From: Micromonospora sp. MP36
Lineage (GTDB): Bacteria; Actinomycetota; Actinomycetes; Mycobacteriales; Micromonosporaceae
Direction: 5' to 3'
Length of the DNA stretch: 64,000 nucleotides
Assembly (NCBI RefSeq): GCF_008119785.1
Contig: NZ_VSFA01000015.1
Location: 1 to 64,000, forward strand
Position 1 is the first letter of the stretch. Every line of letters starts with the position of its first letter. The notes below the pieces were generated by a model that saw only the letters and a list, made by a program, of their open reading frames with translations, was not told the DNA's origin and did not search any database. Shown here piece by piece: positions 33,511-42,291 of the stretch. Both the position numbers and the translations under genes were made by a program.

Positions 33511-34791
33511 TTACTTCGCCAGCAGCGGCTGGATCTTGGCGCAGACGCCGTCGAGTACGGCCTTGACGTCCGCGTCCGGCTTCCACAGCGGGTCCAGGCC
33601 GGCGCGGACCTGCTGGCTCAGCTCGGCCTGGCCCGCGTGGCTGGGCTTGACCACGCCGTTGGTGATGCCGTCGATGACGACCTTCTGCAGCTGCTCCGGC
33701 TTGAGCTTCGGGTTCGTCTTCGCGAGGGTCTCCGCGGTCAGCTGCGACTGCCGCGGCGGCGGGAAGAACTGGGCGAGCTTGGCCGAGTTGGTGGGGTTGG
33801 TGAGGAACGCGAGGAAGTCGGCCGCCTGCTTGGCGTGGGGGCTCTTCTTCATCACCCCGATGCCGGCCTGGCCGACCACCGCGTACGGCCCCTTCGGGCC
33901 CGCCGGCAGCGGAACCAGGTCCCAGCCGAAGCCGCCGTCCTTCAGCAGCGAGGCGCGGGAGATCTGGGTGACCGTCATGGCCGCGTCACCGGCGAAGAAG
34001 TCGGCGGTGGTGCCCGGACCGGGCAGCGCCTTCGTGGTGAAGATGGCCTTGTGCAGGGTGGTCATCGCATCGACCATCTCCGGGCTGGCGAAACCGCAGG
34101 TCTTGCCGTCCTCGCTCCACGCCTGGGCGCCCCACCCGGTCCAGAAGGTGGACAGGTTGTCCCAGCCCTTGTAGTCGAAGTCCCGGATCACCAGGCCGGC
34201 CTTGCCGGTGGCCTGCTGCGTGGCGCCGGCGGCGGCCAGCGCGTTGTCCCAGGTCCACTGCCCGGCCGAGATCAGCTCGGCCGGCGTCTTCTGGCCGGCC
34301 TTCTTGAGCAGGTCGGTGTTGACGAACACGCCGAACGGCGAGGTGGAGAAGGGGTACGCGTAGAGCTTGCCCCCGTTCTGCCAGAGCTTCAGCGTGGCGG
34401 GGGAGAGGTCGTCGTACTGGTAACCGTCGGCCTTCTTGAGCGTGTCGTCCAGCGGCAGCAGCGCGCCGGAGGCCACGAAGTCGGGGGCGGAGTTCTCGAA
34501 CACCCACGCCAGGTCGGGCGCGTTCCCGCCGGCGATCTGGGTGGTCAGGGTGGTGGTGTAGTTCTCGAACGGCAGCGGGTCGAACTTGATCTCGGCGACG
34601 TCCTTGTGGCTCTTGCGGTACTCGTCGGCGATCTCGTTGAACAGCTTCAGGTGCGCCTCGTTGGCCGACCAGACGGTCATCCGCAGACTGGCCGGGCCCT
34701 CCTCCTTCGCCTCGCCGCCACCGCAGGCGGACAGGGCGAGGACGCCGGCCAGCGCGGCGGCGACAACAGCCAGACCCTTTCCTGGTTTCAC
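33511..34791 (-). CDS. Carbohydrate ABC transporter substrate-binding lipoprotein
   Basis: A 426-residue extracytoplasmic binding protein (SBP_bac_1 family). The signal sequence ends in the lipobox ALSAC with Cys23 as the predicted lipid anchor. The GTG start at 34791 has GGAG about eight bases ahead. The mature part has family features such as NAPDLAWVFENSAPDF and GVMKKSPHAKQAADFLAFL. It captures an unknown sugar for the two downstream permeases. The cluster content suggests an amino sugar or modified glycan fragment; inference. Confidence 0.92.
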   Translation of the reverse strand: MKPGKGLAVVAAALAGVLALSACGGGEAKEEGPASLRMTVWSANEAHLKLFNEIADEYRKSHKDVAEIKFDPLPFENYTTTLTTQIAGGNAPDLAWVFENSAPDFVASGALLPLDDTLKKADGYQYDDLSPATLKLWQNGGKLYAYPFSTSPFGVFVNTDLLKKAGQKTPAELISAGQWTWDNALAAAGATQQATGKAGLVIRDFDYKGWDNLSTFWTGWGAQAWSEDGKTCGFASPEMVDAMTTLHKAIFTTKALPGPGTTADFFAGDAAMTVTQISRASLLKDGGFGWDLVPLPAGPKGPYAVVGQAGIGVMKKSPHAKQAADFLAFLTNPTNSAKLAQFFPPPRQSQLTAETLAKTNPKLKPEQLQKVVIDGITNGVVKPSHAGQAELSQQVRAGLDPLWKPDADVKAVLDGVCAKIQPLLAK

Positions 34792-34813
34792 TATCTTCTC
34801 CTCACCGGGGGTT

Positions 34814-36418
34814 TCAGTAGCCCGCGATCTGCGGCCAGCGGCGCTCCACGCCGGCAGCCGAGACGCGGTCGGTGAACTCGGCCAGCAGGCGGGGGGTGCC
34901 GCGGACCGCACGCGGGGACTCGCCCCGCGTCAGACAGAAGTCGGCGAGCAGGCCGGCGACCTCGCCGACGTTCCACTCGACGGGGTGCAGCCGGTAGCTG
35001 CCGTTGGTGATGTGCGTGGTGCCGATGTTCTTGCCGGCCGGCAGCAGGTTCTCCATCCGCTGCGGGATCAGTGCGCCGAGCGGGATCTCGAACGGGCAGG
35101 AGCCGACGTCGATGTAGTTGTCGCCGCCGGTCGACGGGTGCAGGTCGATCCGGTACATCCCCACGCCGACCGAGTCGGGGTAGTGCACCACGCCGTGCTC
35201 ACCCCGCACCGCGAGGGAGAGGTCCTGCTCCACCACCGTGTATTCGGCCCGGATGCGGCGCGACTCCCGGATGTAGGGGGCCTGTGCCAGCCCGTCCGGG
35301 CTGCCGGTGACGTCACCGCGCAGCCGCAGGCCGGGAAACCCGGTGCCGCCGTCCGGCCGGGGCGCCTCCGTCTGCAGCCAGTAGAGCACCGCGTACGACA
35401 GCTCGCGGGCCTTGGCCAGGTGCCACGACGCGTTCGGCACGTCGATCACCGGGCCCTCGAAGTAGTCGATCATCGGCCAGTTGACCAGCGTGATGTCGCT
35501 GCCGTACGCCCCGTCGGTGAAGTTGCGCCGGGCGGCGATCCGCCGGAACGTCCACAGGTTGCCGTCACCGGGGTTGACCCGCTGGTCGGCGTTGACGCTC
35601 AACGGGTCGTCGTCCGGGTTCGGGGTGAAACTGCGCTCGACGATCTCCAGCGTGCGCGGGTGCGGCGACCGCCACGACAGCAGCCGGTCACCCCAGAAGT
35701 CGGGCTTGTAGTCGCGCCAGAAGTCGTACCCCGCGGGGCGGTCGATGGTGTGATCGCCGTCGACGTGGTCGAGGGCGAAGCACACCGACACGGCCTGCAT
35801 GTTCATCGGCTGCGCCTCGGCCGGGGCGCTCGGCTCCCCGGTCTCGGCCTGCGACTCGAACCCGGTGACGTACTCGGTGCCGGTCAGCGGCAGCAGCTCA
35901 CCGGTCTCGGTGGCGTCCAGGACGTACGGTGCGACCACGTCGATCCGCTCGTCCCGGTCCCGGTGCGCCAGGGTGACGCCGGTGACCCGGTCCCCGTCGG
36001 TCGCCGCGGCGACCGGCCGGTACGGCTGCAGCACCGTCAGCCGCCCCGACCCCCGGTACGGCGCGAGCATCTCCTCGAGGACGGCGACGGCCACCCGGGG
36101 CTCGTGGCAGAGCCGGCTCACCCACCCGGCCCCCGGGTTGAGGTCGGTCCAGGCCCGGGTCCGCTCCGTCAATGGGTAGTGCCGCCGGTAGTAGTCGCGG
36201 ATGCCGTTGCGCAGCGCCCGGTAGCTGGCGGTCGCGCCGAACTGCTCGATCCAGGAGTGCTCGTCCGGCGGCACGGCCTGGCTGGTGAGCTGCCCGCCGA
36301 GCCAGTCGAACTCCTCGGTCAGGATGACGGACCGGCCGGCCCGGGCCGCGGCGAGCGCCGCGGCGACCCCGCCCAGTCCGCCCCCGACGACGAGGACGTC
36401 CGCACGCATCTGTACCAC
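34814..36418 (-). CDS. FAD-dependent oxidoreductase (FAD_oxidored family)
   Basis: A 534-residue protein with an N-terminal dinucleotide-binding motif (VLVVGGGLGGVAAALAAARAG), the FDWLGGQLTSQAVPP signature of the FAD_oxidored (PF12831-like) group, and a second FAD contact (APYVLDATETGELLPL). No signal peptide, so cytosolic. Members often sit in sugar-catabolic operons and are thought to oxidise sugars or related alcohols. GTG at 36418 fits the GGAAGGA site better than ATG 36409. It follows the LacI gene by 30 nt and precedes the binding protein, so it is part of the pathway, possibly oxidising the imported sugar. Confidence 0.85.
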   Translation of the reverse strand: MVQMRADVLVVGGGLGGVAAALAAARAGRSVILTEEFDWLGGQLTSQAVPPDEHSWIEQFGATASYRALRNGIRDYYRRHYPLTERTRAWTDLNPGAGWVSRLCHEPRVAVAVLEEMLAPYRGSGRLTVLQPYRPVAAATDGDRVTGVTLAHRDRDERIDVVAPYVLDATETGELLPLTGTEYVTGFESQAETGEPSAPAEAQPMNMQAVSVCFALDHVDGDHTIDRPAGYDFWRDYKPDFWGDRLLSWRSPHPRTLEIVERSFTPNPDDDPLSVNADQRVNPGDGNLWTFRRIAARRNFTDGAYGSDITLVNWPMIDYFEGPVIDVPNASWHLAKARELSYAVLYWLQTEAPRPDGGTGFPGLRLRGDVTGSPDGLAQAPYIRESRRIRAEYTVVEQDLSLAVRGEHGVVHYPDSVGVGMYRIDLHPSTGGDNYIDVGSCPFEIPLGALIPQRMENLLPAGKNIGTTHITNGSYRLHPVEWNVGEVAGLLADFCLTRGESPRAVRGTPRLLAEFTDRVSAAGVERRWPQIAGY

Positions 36419-36448
36419 TTGCTTCCTTCCAGTTGCGCGGTCGACCGC

Positions 36449-37495
36449 TCAGCGGCGGTCGACCGCCGGATCAGGGGTGCCGAGGGTGTTGCCCTCGACG
36501 AGTTCGCAGGGGAGAAGTCGCTGCTGGAGACCGGCCGCGCTGCCGTCGATGACGCCGGTCAGCACCTCGACCGACTGCCGGCCCATCTCCTCGCGCGGGA
36601 TGAGGAACCCGGTGAACGCGATGTCGGTGGGGACCGGGACGGTCGGATCGCCGAGGGTCACGATCGACAGGTCGCCGGGCACGGTCAGCCCGCGCCGACG
36701 GGCGGCCGACTCCAGCGCCACCGCCGTGGCGAAGTCCTCCACGAACGCCACGGTGGTCCCGTCGGCCAGCAGGTCGTCGAGGCACGCGTCGGCGTCCTCG
36801 GCCACCGCGGACACCTGGCGCGCGCTCTCCGCGGTCGTCGCGGCGGCCTGATACCCGCGCCGTCGGTCCTCAGACGACTCGGCGGTGCTGCCCATGCCCA
36901 CGTACGTCAGGCGCCGGTGGCCGTGCCGTAGCGCCAGCTCGGCGAGCCGGTTCACCGCCGTGGCGTAGTCGGCGCCGACGTAGGGCACCGGTCCGCCGGC
37001 GTCGTCGCGGCGCCCCACGGCGACGTACGGGTACCCGTCGCGGTTGAGCCGGTGCAGTTCCGCGCCGTCGACCTCGCGTCCGAGCAGGATGCACCCGTCG
37101 GCCAGGCGCAGCCGATTGTCCTGGTGGAAGATGCGTCGCCGGCCGTCGACCACCGGTGCGCTCGTGAACAGCAGCAGATCGCAGCCCACCCGCTCGGCGT
37201 ACTCCTCGATGCCGAGTAGGAACGGGTGGAAGAAGTCCCGGCTGCCGCTGGGGAAGGCGGGCTCGTACGTGAAGACGCCGATGATCCGGTTGAACCGTGA
37301 GGCGAGGCGGCGAGCCACGGGGTCCGCGGCGTACCCGGTCTCGGCGATGACCCGCAACACCCGGTCCCGGGTCTCCGGGGCGATGCGGATCTCGGCGTCT
37401 GCCCGGTTGTTCAGCACCAGCGACACGGTCGCCTGACTGACACCAGCCAACCGCGCGATGTCACGTTGGGTGACGCGTCTGGGGGGAGCGGTCAC
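36449..37495 (-). CDS. LacI-family transcriptional regulator
   Basis: A 348-residue protein with the LacI HTH (VTQRDIARLAGVSQATVSLVLNN) at residues 8-30 and a periplasmic-binding-like sugar domain. It is the first gene of the eight-gene operon. An operator-like palindrome lies 19 bp upstream (37515-37530), and two more stand before the divergent secreted protein, so it probably represses both units until its sugar ligand is present. Confidence 0.93.
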   Translation of the reverse strand: MTAPPRRVTQRDIARLAGVSQATVSLVLNNRADAEIRIAPETRDRVLRVIAETGYAADPVARRLASRFNRIIGVFTYEPAFPSGSRDFFHPFLLGIEEYAERVGCDLLLFTSAPVVDGRRRIFHQDNRLRLADGCILLGREVDGAELHRLNRDGYPYVAVGRRDDAGGPVPYVGADYATAVNRLAELALRHGHRRLTYVGMGSTAESSEDRRRGYQAAATTAESARQVSAVAEDADACLDDLLADGTTVAFVEDFATAVALESAARRRGLTVPGDLSIVTLGDPTVPVPTDIAFTGFLIPREEMGRQSVEVLTGVIDGSAAGLQQRLLPCELVEGNTLGTPDPAVDRR

Positions 37496-37514
37496 GGCGG
37501 GTCCTTCCGGTGCG

Positions 37515-37530
37515 GCTAATGCGTATTAGC
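37515..37530. promoter_or_regulatory. LacI operator O1 (in front of lacI)
   Basis: GCTAATGCGTATTAGC, a near-perfect 16-bp palindrome with a central CG as in LacI/GalR sites. It is 19 bp before the lacI start, suited to autorepression of the operon. Confidence 0.8.
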
Positions 37531-37614
37531 GCTCGGCGTTGGGAAGGAGCCTGGCGGGCCGGCCGGCCCGTGTCAAGAGGGCGAACGGAGATTTCGACGG
37601 GATGAACTCCCTGA

Positions 37615-37630
37615 AGTAATGCGCATTAGC
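37615..37630. promoter_or_regulatory. LacI operator O2
   Basis: AGTAATGCGCATTAGC; the inner TAATGCGCATTA is a perfect palindrome of the same consensus. It lies 100 bp from O1, in the middle of the divergent region. Confidence 0.75.
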
Positions 37631-37750
37631 GAGAACCGGTCCCGACGATGCGCCGCCCCGGGCACGGGGGATGCGCTCGGTGCCCGGGGGAGTTGCGGCA
37701 ACCTCTTGACAGGAGCCCTCCTCGGCGAGCAACATTCGAGAAACATAGAT

Positions 37751-37766
37751 GCTAATACGTATTAGC
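37751..37766. promoter_or_regulatory. LacI operator O3 (on the secreted-protein side)
   Basis: GCTAATACGTATTAGC, a perfect 16-bp palindrome. It lies 191 bp before the divergent secreted beta-propeller gene. The regular spacing of the three sites (100 and 136 bp) would allow looping. Confidence 0.8.
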
Positions 37767-37957
37767 GCGGTGGCCCCGGGTAGGGCCACCGACCTTCGAT
37801 GATCCATGTGTTCTTACTGAGAGTTACGCACGCCGCCCGGCATCCTGCCTGGCCGGCGCGGAACGCCACGCCCGCGACAGCGGCCCTCGTGCTCTCGTCG
37901 CGGTGCAGCGTGCCCGGCGCGCCCAACGCCCGAACAACCGACAGAAGGGGAAGACGC

Positions 37958-39316
37958 ATGACGAGACCACCCGCCCCATCATCCCGACGTGCTGTCCTGG
38001 CGACCGCCAGTGCCGGCCTGCTCGTCGCCGCCATGACCGGCGCCGCGCCGGCCGCCGCCGACCCCGGCCTCGACTTCCCCCAGTTCACCTACGTGGGCAC
38101 CGCGTTCGACAAGAGCACCCTCGCCTACAACCCGACGAACGAGTTCATCTTCCCGAGCGTCATCCGGGCCGCCGACTACTTCCCGAACCCGCTCGGCACC
38201 TACTACCTGTACTACGCGCCGCACGAGCGTCCCGGTGGGATCGCCCTCGCCTACGCCGACTCGATCAACGGCCCGTGGACCGAATACGACGCCAACCCGC
38301 TGATCAGCAACACCTGGCTGCCGTACTACTCCACCGTCAGCCACATCTCCTCACCGCACGCGGTCTGGATCGAGGGCGAGCGCAAGCTGTTCCTCTACTT
38401 CCACGGCGAGAACTCCATCACCCGGTACGCGACCTCCGACGACGGCATCCACTTCAGCTACGGCGGCACCGCGGTCAGCCGGAACGACACCACCGGCGGG
38501 GAAACCTCCTACGCCCGGGTGTTCGAGCAGTCCGTGCCGCGCCTGGGCACCCGGTACCTGATGCTCTTCATGGACAACCCCACCGCGGCGCCGCCCGGAC
38601 CGACCGGGCCGGTGTCCCGGCGGATCCGCTGGGCGGTCTCCAACGACGCGCGGACCTGGACCATGCAACCCGAACCGATCGTGACCCCGCAGGGCATCGA
38701 AGGCCCGAACGCCTCCGGGCCGTTCTTCCTCCGCTGGAACGACCGCAACCTGGTGATCTACCACGCCGCCGACGGCGACATGCACGCGGTGGACGTCGGC
38801 GAGAACTTCGACCAGGAGATCCACCTCGGCATCGTGCACGACTCGATGTCCGCCGCGCCCGACCTCGGCCGCTCCGCCGCGCCGACGTTCTACTTCGATG
38901 GGCGCACCGCGCACATGTACTACGAGGCCGGCGCCCGGCTCACCGCGACCATCGCACACGCCACCGCCACCCTGGCGCACCCGTTGCCGGTACGGCAGCT
39001 GGACTGCACGGTGGACCGACCAGTCCTGTGGCCACCGAACCACGAACTGGTCGACGTCAATGTGACCGTGGACCTGCACGACGGGGTGCTCGGCCCGAAC
39101 GCGTTCGCCCTGACCGGCGTGACCGGCGGTGACGCCGCCGACATCAGCGGCTTCGCCGTCGGCGCGCCGGACACCAGCGGCCAGCTGCGGGCCGAACGGG
39201 CCGGGAACGGCGGGGACCGGGTGTACCACCTGACGTACACCGGCCACGACGAGATCGGACGCCCGGTCGGATGCACCGTCACCGTCACCGTCCCACACGA
39301 CGAGGGTGTCGAATAG
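37958..39316 (+). CDS. Secreted beta-propeller glycosidase-like protein (GH43/GH130-like)
   Basis: A 452-residue exported protein. The N-terminus has a twin-arginine-like signal (SSRRAVLATASAGLLVAAM...AAA). Residues about 45-350 have repeating GTYYLYYAPHE, KLFLYFHG, TRYATSDDGIHFSY and RRIRWAVSNDARTW units typical of five-bladed propellers of GH43/GH130-type glycosidases. A C-terminal Ig-like domain (about 355-450) follows. It probably acts on extracellular glycans feeding the divergent importer, though catalytic acids could not be assigned. ATG 37958 follows AGGGGAAG. Operators O1-O3 upstream indicate LacI control. Confidence 0.75.
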   Translation: MTRPPAPSSRRAVLATASAGLLVAAMTGAAPAAADPGLDFPQFTYVGTAFDKSTLAYNPTNEFIFPSVIRAADYFPNPLGTYYLYYAPHERPGGIALAYADSINGPWTEYDANPLISNTWLPYYSTVSHISSPHAVWIEGERKLFLYFHGENSITRYATSDDGIHFSYGGTAVSRNDTTGGETSYARVFEQSVPRLGTRYLMLFMDNPTAAPPGPTGPVSRRIRWAVSNDARTWTMQPEPIVTPQGIEGPNASGPFFLRWNDRNLVIYHAADGDMHAVDVGENFDQEIHLGIVHDSMSAAPDLGRSAAPTFYFDGRTAHMYYEAGARLTATIAHATATLAHPLPVRQLDCTVDRPVLWPPNHELVDVNVTVDLHDGVLGPNAFALTGVTGGDAADISGFAVGAPDTSGQLRAERAGNGGDRVYHLTYTGHDEIGRPVGCTVTVTVPHDEGVE

Positions 39317-39452
39317 CCCGCGACCGCGGCCGATCGGCACGGTTCGACTTTCTTGACCTCCAACCCGGCCTCGGGTCGACGCGACAACGCGCCGACCCGG
39401 GGCCGGGTCGCGGCGGAGCGACTCAGGCCGTGGCATGGGGAAAACTGGCCAC

Positions 39453-39953
39453 ATGAGTTCCAGCTCGCCACTTCCCGCGTACGCGGTGCCCGGCGTTCGG
39501 CCTTCTCGTACGTCGCAGGACGGTCGCCAGATCTCCTGGCGCGGCGACCAACTCGCCCGCGAGGCGCCGGTCGCCGCGGTGCTCGACCGCGCCCCTCAGG
39601 TGCTGCTCCCCATCGCTCGTCCCGACCTCGGTGAGGAGCCGCTGAGCCATAAGGCGCTCTGCGAGGTTCTCTACCTCGGCACGAGCGACGGCCTGCGGTG
39701 GGATCTGAGCCTCGGCGACGAGGTGAAGCTCATCGTTGACACGGGCTGCGACCTGGTCGACGAGGACCTGATCGAGGAGGCGCTCGCCGCGCAGCCGGAC
39801 GTGGCGGAGGCCTACCACGCCGATCGGGAACTCTTCGACGTGAGCCTGACGCGCGTTCTGCGGGCCGACGACGTGTTCGCCAGGTGGCTCGACGCGATCA
39901 TCACCGCGCACCGGGAACTCGCCCAGCGGCGCGGCGTCGAACTCCCCGACTGA
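39453..39953 (+). CDS. Conserved-looking protein of unknown function
   Basis: A 166-residue acidic protein starting MSSSSPLPAYAVPG. The middle (ALCEVLYLGTSDGLRWDLSLGDEVKLIVDTGCDLVD) and helical C-terminus show no recognised domain, signal peptide or membrane segment. An earlier in-frame ATG at 39435 is possible. Codon use agrees with real genes. It stands alone between the propeller gene and the convergent M14 gene, 122 bp before the latter's stop. Confidence 0.6.
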   Translation: MSSSSPLPAYAVPGVRPSRTSQDGRQISWRGDQLAREAPVAAVLDRAPQVLLPIARPDLGEEPLSHKALCEVLYLGTSDGLRWDLSLGDEVKLIVDTGCDLVDEDLIEEALAAQPDVAEAYHADRELFDVSLTRVLRADDVFARWLDAIITAHRELAQRRGVELPD

Positions 39954-40075
39954 CCGCGCGGGACGGGGAGGGGCGGACGAACCAGATCGCGACGCGGCGC
40001 CGGTCACCGCCATACCCGCAGACGGCGCAGCCGCGGAGACATGATGCCCCGCGGCTGCTGCCGATCCGTCGGCCG

Positions 40076-41323
40076 TCAGTCGTTCGTCGTGTCCCAGCCG
40101 TAGTCGGGCAGGTCGAAGAAGTCGTCGCCGTCGACCCGGTCGACGGTGCCGTCGGCCAGGCCGCCGATCAGCGACTCCACACCGGTCTGCACGCTCTTCA
40201 CCAGCATGCCGTGCTGCTTCTGGCCCAGGTCGTCCTGCTGGCCGCGGACCTCGAACAGCACCGTGCCGGTGCCGTTGAGGGCGAGCGCCGAGCGGCCCTG
40301 ACCCGCGTACTCCCGCGCGTCCGGGTGGAAGTACCGGCCGACGGCCGCGAGCTTGGACTGGCTGCCGTACTGCGCCTGCATGCCGTTGGCAACGGTGAGC
40401 GCGTAGCGGCGGGACTTGTCCTGGTCCAGCGCCGGCCACGCCGCCTTGTATTTGGCGCCGTCCTGCACCCCGAGCGGCGGGTAGTCGAGCGAGACGGAGA
40501 TGAGCTTGCCGTCCTGCTCACCCCCGGTGAGCCGGTCGCACGGTCCCATGTGGTGCAGGTCGACGTACGCGTCGACCGCGCCCTTCTCCGCCCGCAGCCC
40601 CACATAGACGTCGCGGATGGCGCGTGACTCGGGGGAGAGGAAGAACCCGGCGTCGGTGTCGCGGCCCGGCAGATCGGCGGCGCGCGGCATGTAGTTGAGG
40701 TCGGGGTTGAAGTCCCGGTTCAGGTCGTAGCCGGGCAGGTCGATGCCGTCACCCCTGAGCCCGTGGTACCAGGCGCGCGGCGCCCCGGCCAGCTGCGGGA
40801 ACTCGGCCACCGTCTCGTCCCAGGACCGCACGTTCATCCGCCGGTTGAGCTCGCCGCCGTCCGGGTTGACCATGGGCATCGCGACGAACGTGATTTCGCT
40901 GAGGATCTTCTGGGTCTGGGCGTCGCCGCTGCTGCCCAGGCGCTTGAGGATCGCGAGCAGCGCCTCGGTGCCGGTCCGCTCGTTGCCGTGGATCGCGCTG
41001 GTGACCAGCAGCACCTTGTCGCCGGTGCCCACCCGGGCCGCCCACAGCTCCCGGCCCTGCTGGGTGCGCCCGACCACGTCGACGTCCACCCGGCCGCCGC
41101 TGGTGCGCTCGATCTGCGCCAACTGCTCGCCCACCTGCTGGTGGTTGCTCCAGCCCGACCAGGACGGGTCATCGGCGATCTTGCAGCTGCCCTGCCCCGG
41201 TCCCTTTGGCGCGGCGGCGGAGACGGGTGGGGCGGTGAGGATCGAACCGGCCAGCGCGGCCGTCACGGCGGCGGCCAGCACGCCTCGGGATCGGAGGATC
41301 GTCGACATCTTGTGTACCTGCAC
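40076..41323 (-). CDS. Secreted zinc carboxypeptidase (M14)
   Basis: A 415-residue exported peptidase. A Sec signal (LAAAVTAALAGSILTAPPVSAAA) follows a short basic N-terminus. The catalytic domain has zinc motif H112-G-N-E115, the NPDGGELNRR segment, the third zinc histidine in DLHHMG (257/258) and catalytic Glu358 in FEVRG. M14 peptidases remove C-terminal residues from peptides. The GTG at 41323 follows GAGGAG by five bases, better than the internal ATG. It differs from the M14 gene at 7-9 kb by shorter length and lack of D-x-D-x-D-G loops. Confidence 0.9.
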   Translation of the reverse strand: MQVHKMSTILRSRGVLAAAVTAALAGSILTAPPVSAAAPKGPGQGSCKIADDPSWSGWSNHQQVGEQLAQIERTSGGRVDVDVVGRTQQGRELWAARVGTGDKVLLVTSAIHGNERTGTEALLAILKRLGSSGDAQTQKILSEITFVAMPMVNPDGGELNRRMNVRSWDETVAEFPQLAGAPRAWYHGLRGDGIDLPGYDLNRDFNPDLNYMPRAADLPGRDTDAGFFLSPESRAIRDVYVGLRAEKGAVDAYVDLHHMGPCDRLTGGEQDGKLISVSLDYPPLGVQDGAKYKAAWPALDQDKSRRYALTVANGMQAQYGSQSKLAAVGRYFHPDAREYAGQGRSALALNGTGTVLFEVRGQQDDLGQKQHGMLVKSVQTGVESLIGGLADGTVDRVDGDDFFDLPDYGWDTTND

Positions 41324-41445
41324 GCGTGCTCCTCTCGTGGATCCACCCACCGAGCGAGGCGTACGTGAGCACCGGTGATGCTCGGGGGGCGGACCACCTC
41401 TGCCTTTTGGCGATCTTGACGTGCCGGCGAAGGAAGAAGCAACAA

Positions 41446-41459
41446 AAAGCTGCAGCTTT
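41446..41459. promoter_or_regulatory. Palindrome in the AT-rich divergent region near the M14 gene
   Basis: AAAGCTGCAGCTTT, a perfect 14-bp palindrome in an unusually AT-rich stretch, 123 bp before the peptidase start and 155 bp before the divergent membrane protein gene. A regulator-binding site is possible; the regulator is unknown. Confidence 0.4.
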
Positions 41460-41613
41460 ATCAATGAAACTGCCGATTTCCTACAGATGTGGCGGACCCG
41501 CCCATCCCTCTTCCTACAGAAGGTGGTAGAAGCCCAGCGCTGGACTCGTCTGGCCTTCGGCATCGGTCATCGACGGGGCAGCGCCGCGGCGTCGCCTGCC
41601 TCATCCTGATCCG

Positions 41614-42291
41614 ATGACAGTCGGCATCAGTTCTGACGGGACGCAGGGGCGGGCCCTACGCGTCGCTGCCCTCGGCGGTCTGGGATTCGATGCGCTCTAC
41701 GTCGCCCACCGCCTGCTGCAGGGCTTCGGGCCCGAGGCATCGACCGCGGACGCCATCGCCGCGTACCAGACCGATCATCGTGGCGCTTTGCTCGGCAGCG
41801 AGGTCGCTGTCGGGATCGCGCTACTGGCCGTCGTCGTCTTCCTGGCTCCGCTGGTGCCGGCCATCTGGCGAGCTGGGCAGGAGGCACTGGCCACCGCGGT
41901 GCTGATCTCCGGCGTCGCGTTCATCGCGATGGGCTTCCTGTCCCTGGCCGCTGAGACCGCCCTCGTCGGCGTGGCCGACAGCGACCAGCCCGCGGCCGTA
42001 CTTGTCTTGAATGAGCTGCAGGGACGCACACCGGTGGTGTGGACGATCACCGCGCTCACCGCGACGATCTCGCTGGCCGTGTTGCGCACCCATCTGCTGC
42101 CGAAGTGGCTGGGCATAGCCGGTGTGGTCGCGGCCGCCGTGTTCCTGCTCGGATCCATCTTCAGCGTCCTGGGCCGCACGGCCGAAGGGAACTCCTCGCT
42201 GTTCGGCATCGGCCTGTTCGTCGTGTGGATGCTCGCGCTGAGCATCGCGCTGTGGCGAGCAGCCTCCTATCGCGACAGGCCACTGTCGTAG
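41614..42291 (+). CDS. DUF4386-like membrane protein
   Basis: A 225-residue protein with about six hydrophobic segments, starting MTVGISSDGTQGRALRVAAL. The central region (VLVLNELQGRTPVVWTITALTATISLAVL) and the LLPKWLGIAGVVAAAVFLLG segment resemble DUF4386 proteins. Function unknown. Its 3' end overlaps the convergent amidohydrolase by 25 bp. Confidence 0.7.
   Translation: MTVGISSDGTQGRALRVAALGGLGFDALYVAHRLLQGFGPEASTADAIAAYQTDHRGALLGSEVAVGIALLAVVVFLAPLVPAIWRAGQEALATAVLISGVAFIAMGFLSLAAETALVGVADSDQPAAVLVLNELQGRTPVVWTITALTATISLAVLRTHLLPKWLGIAGVVAAAVFLLGSIFSVLGRTAEGNSSLFGIGLFVVWMLALSIALWRAASYRDRPLS

Noticed and set aside
36437..36466. Two copies of the palindrome GCGGTCGACCGC around the lacI stop
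   Set aside because: One lies in the lacI coding end and the sequence is pure GC-rich; it does not match the operators upstream and could be chance.
32534..36931. Long plus-strand frames opposite the ABC importer, FAD enzyme and LacI genes
   Set aside because: Shadow frames with no family similarity; the minus-strand genes have complete domain motifs and ribosome sites.
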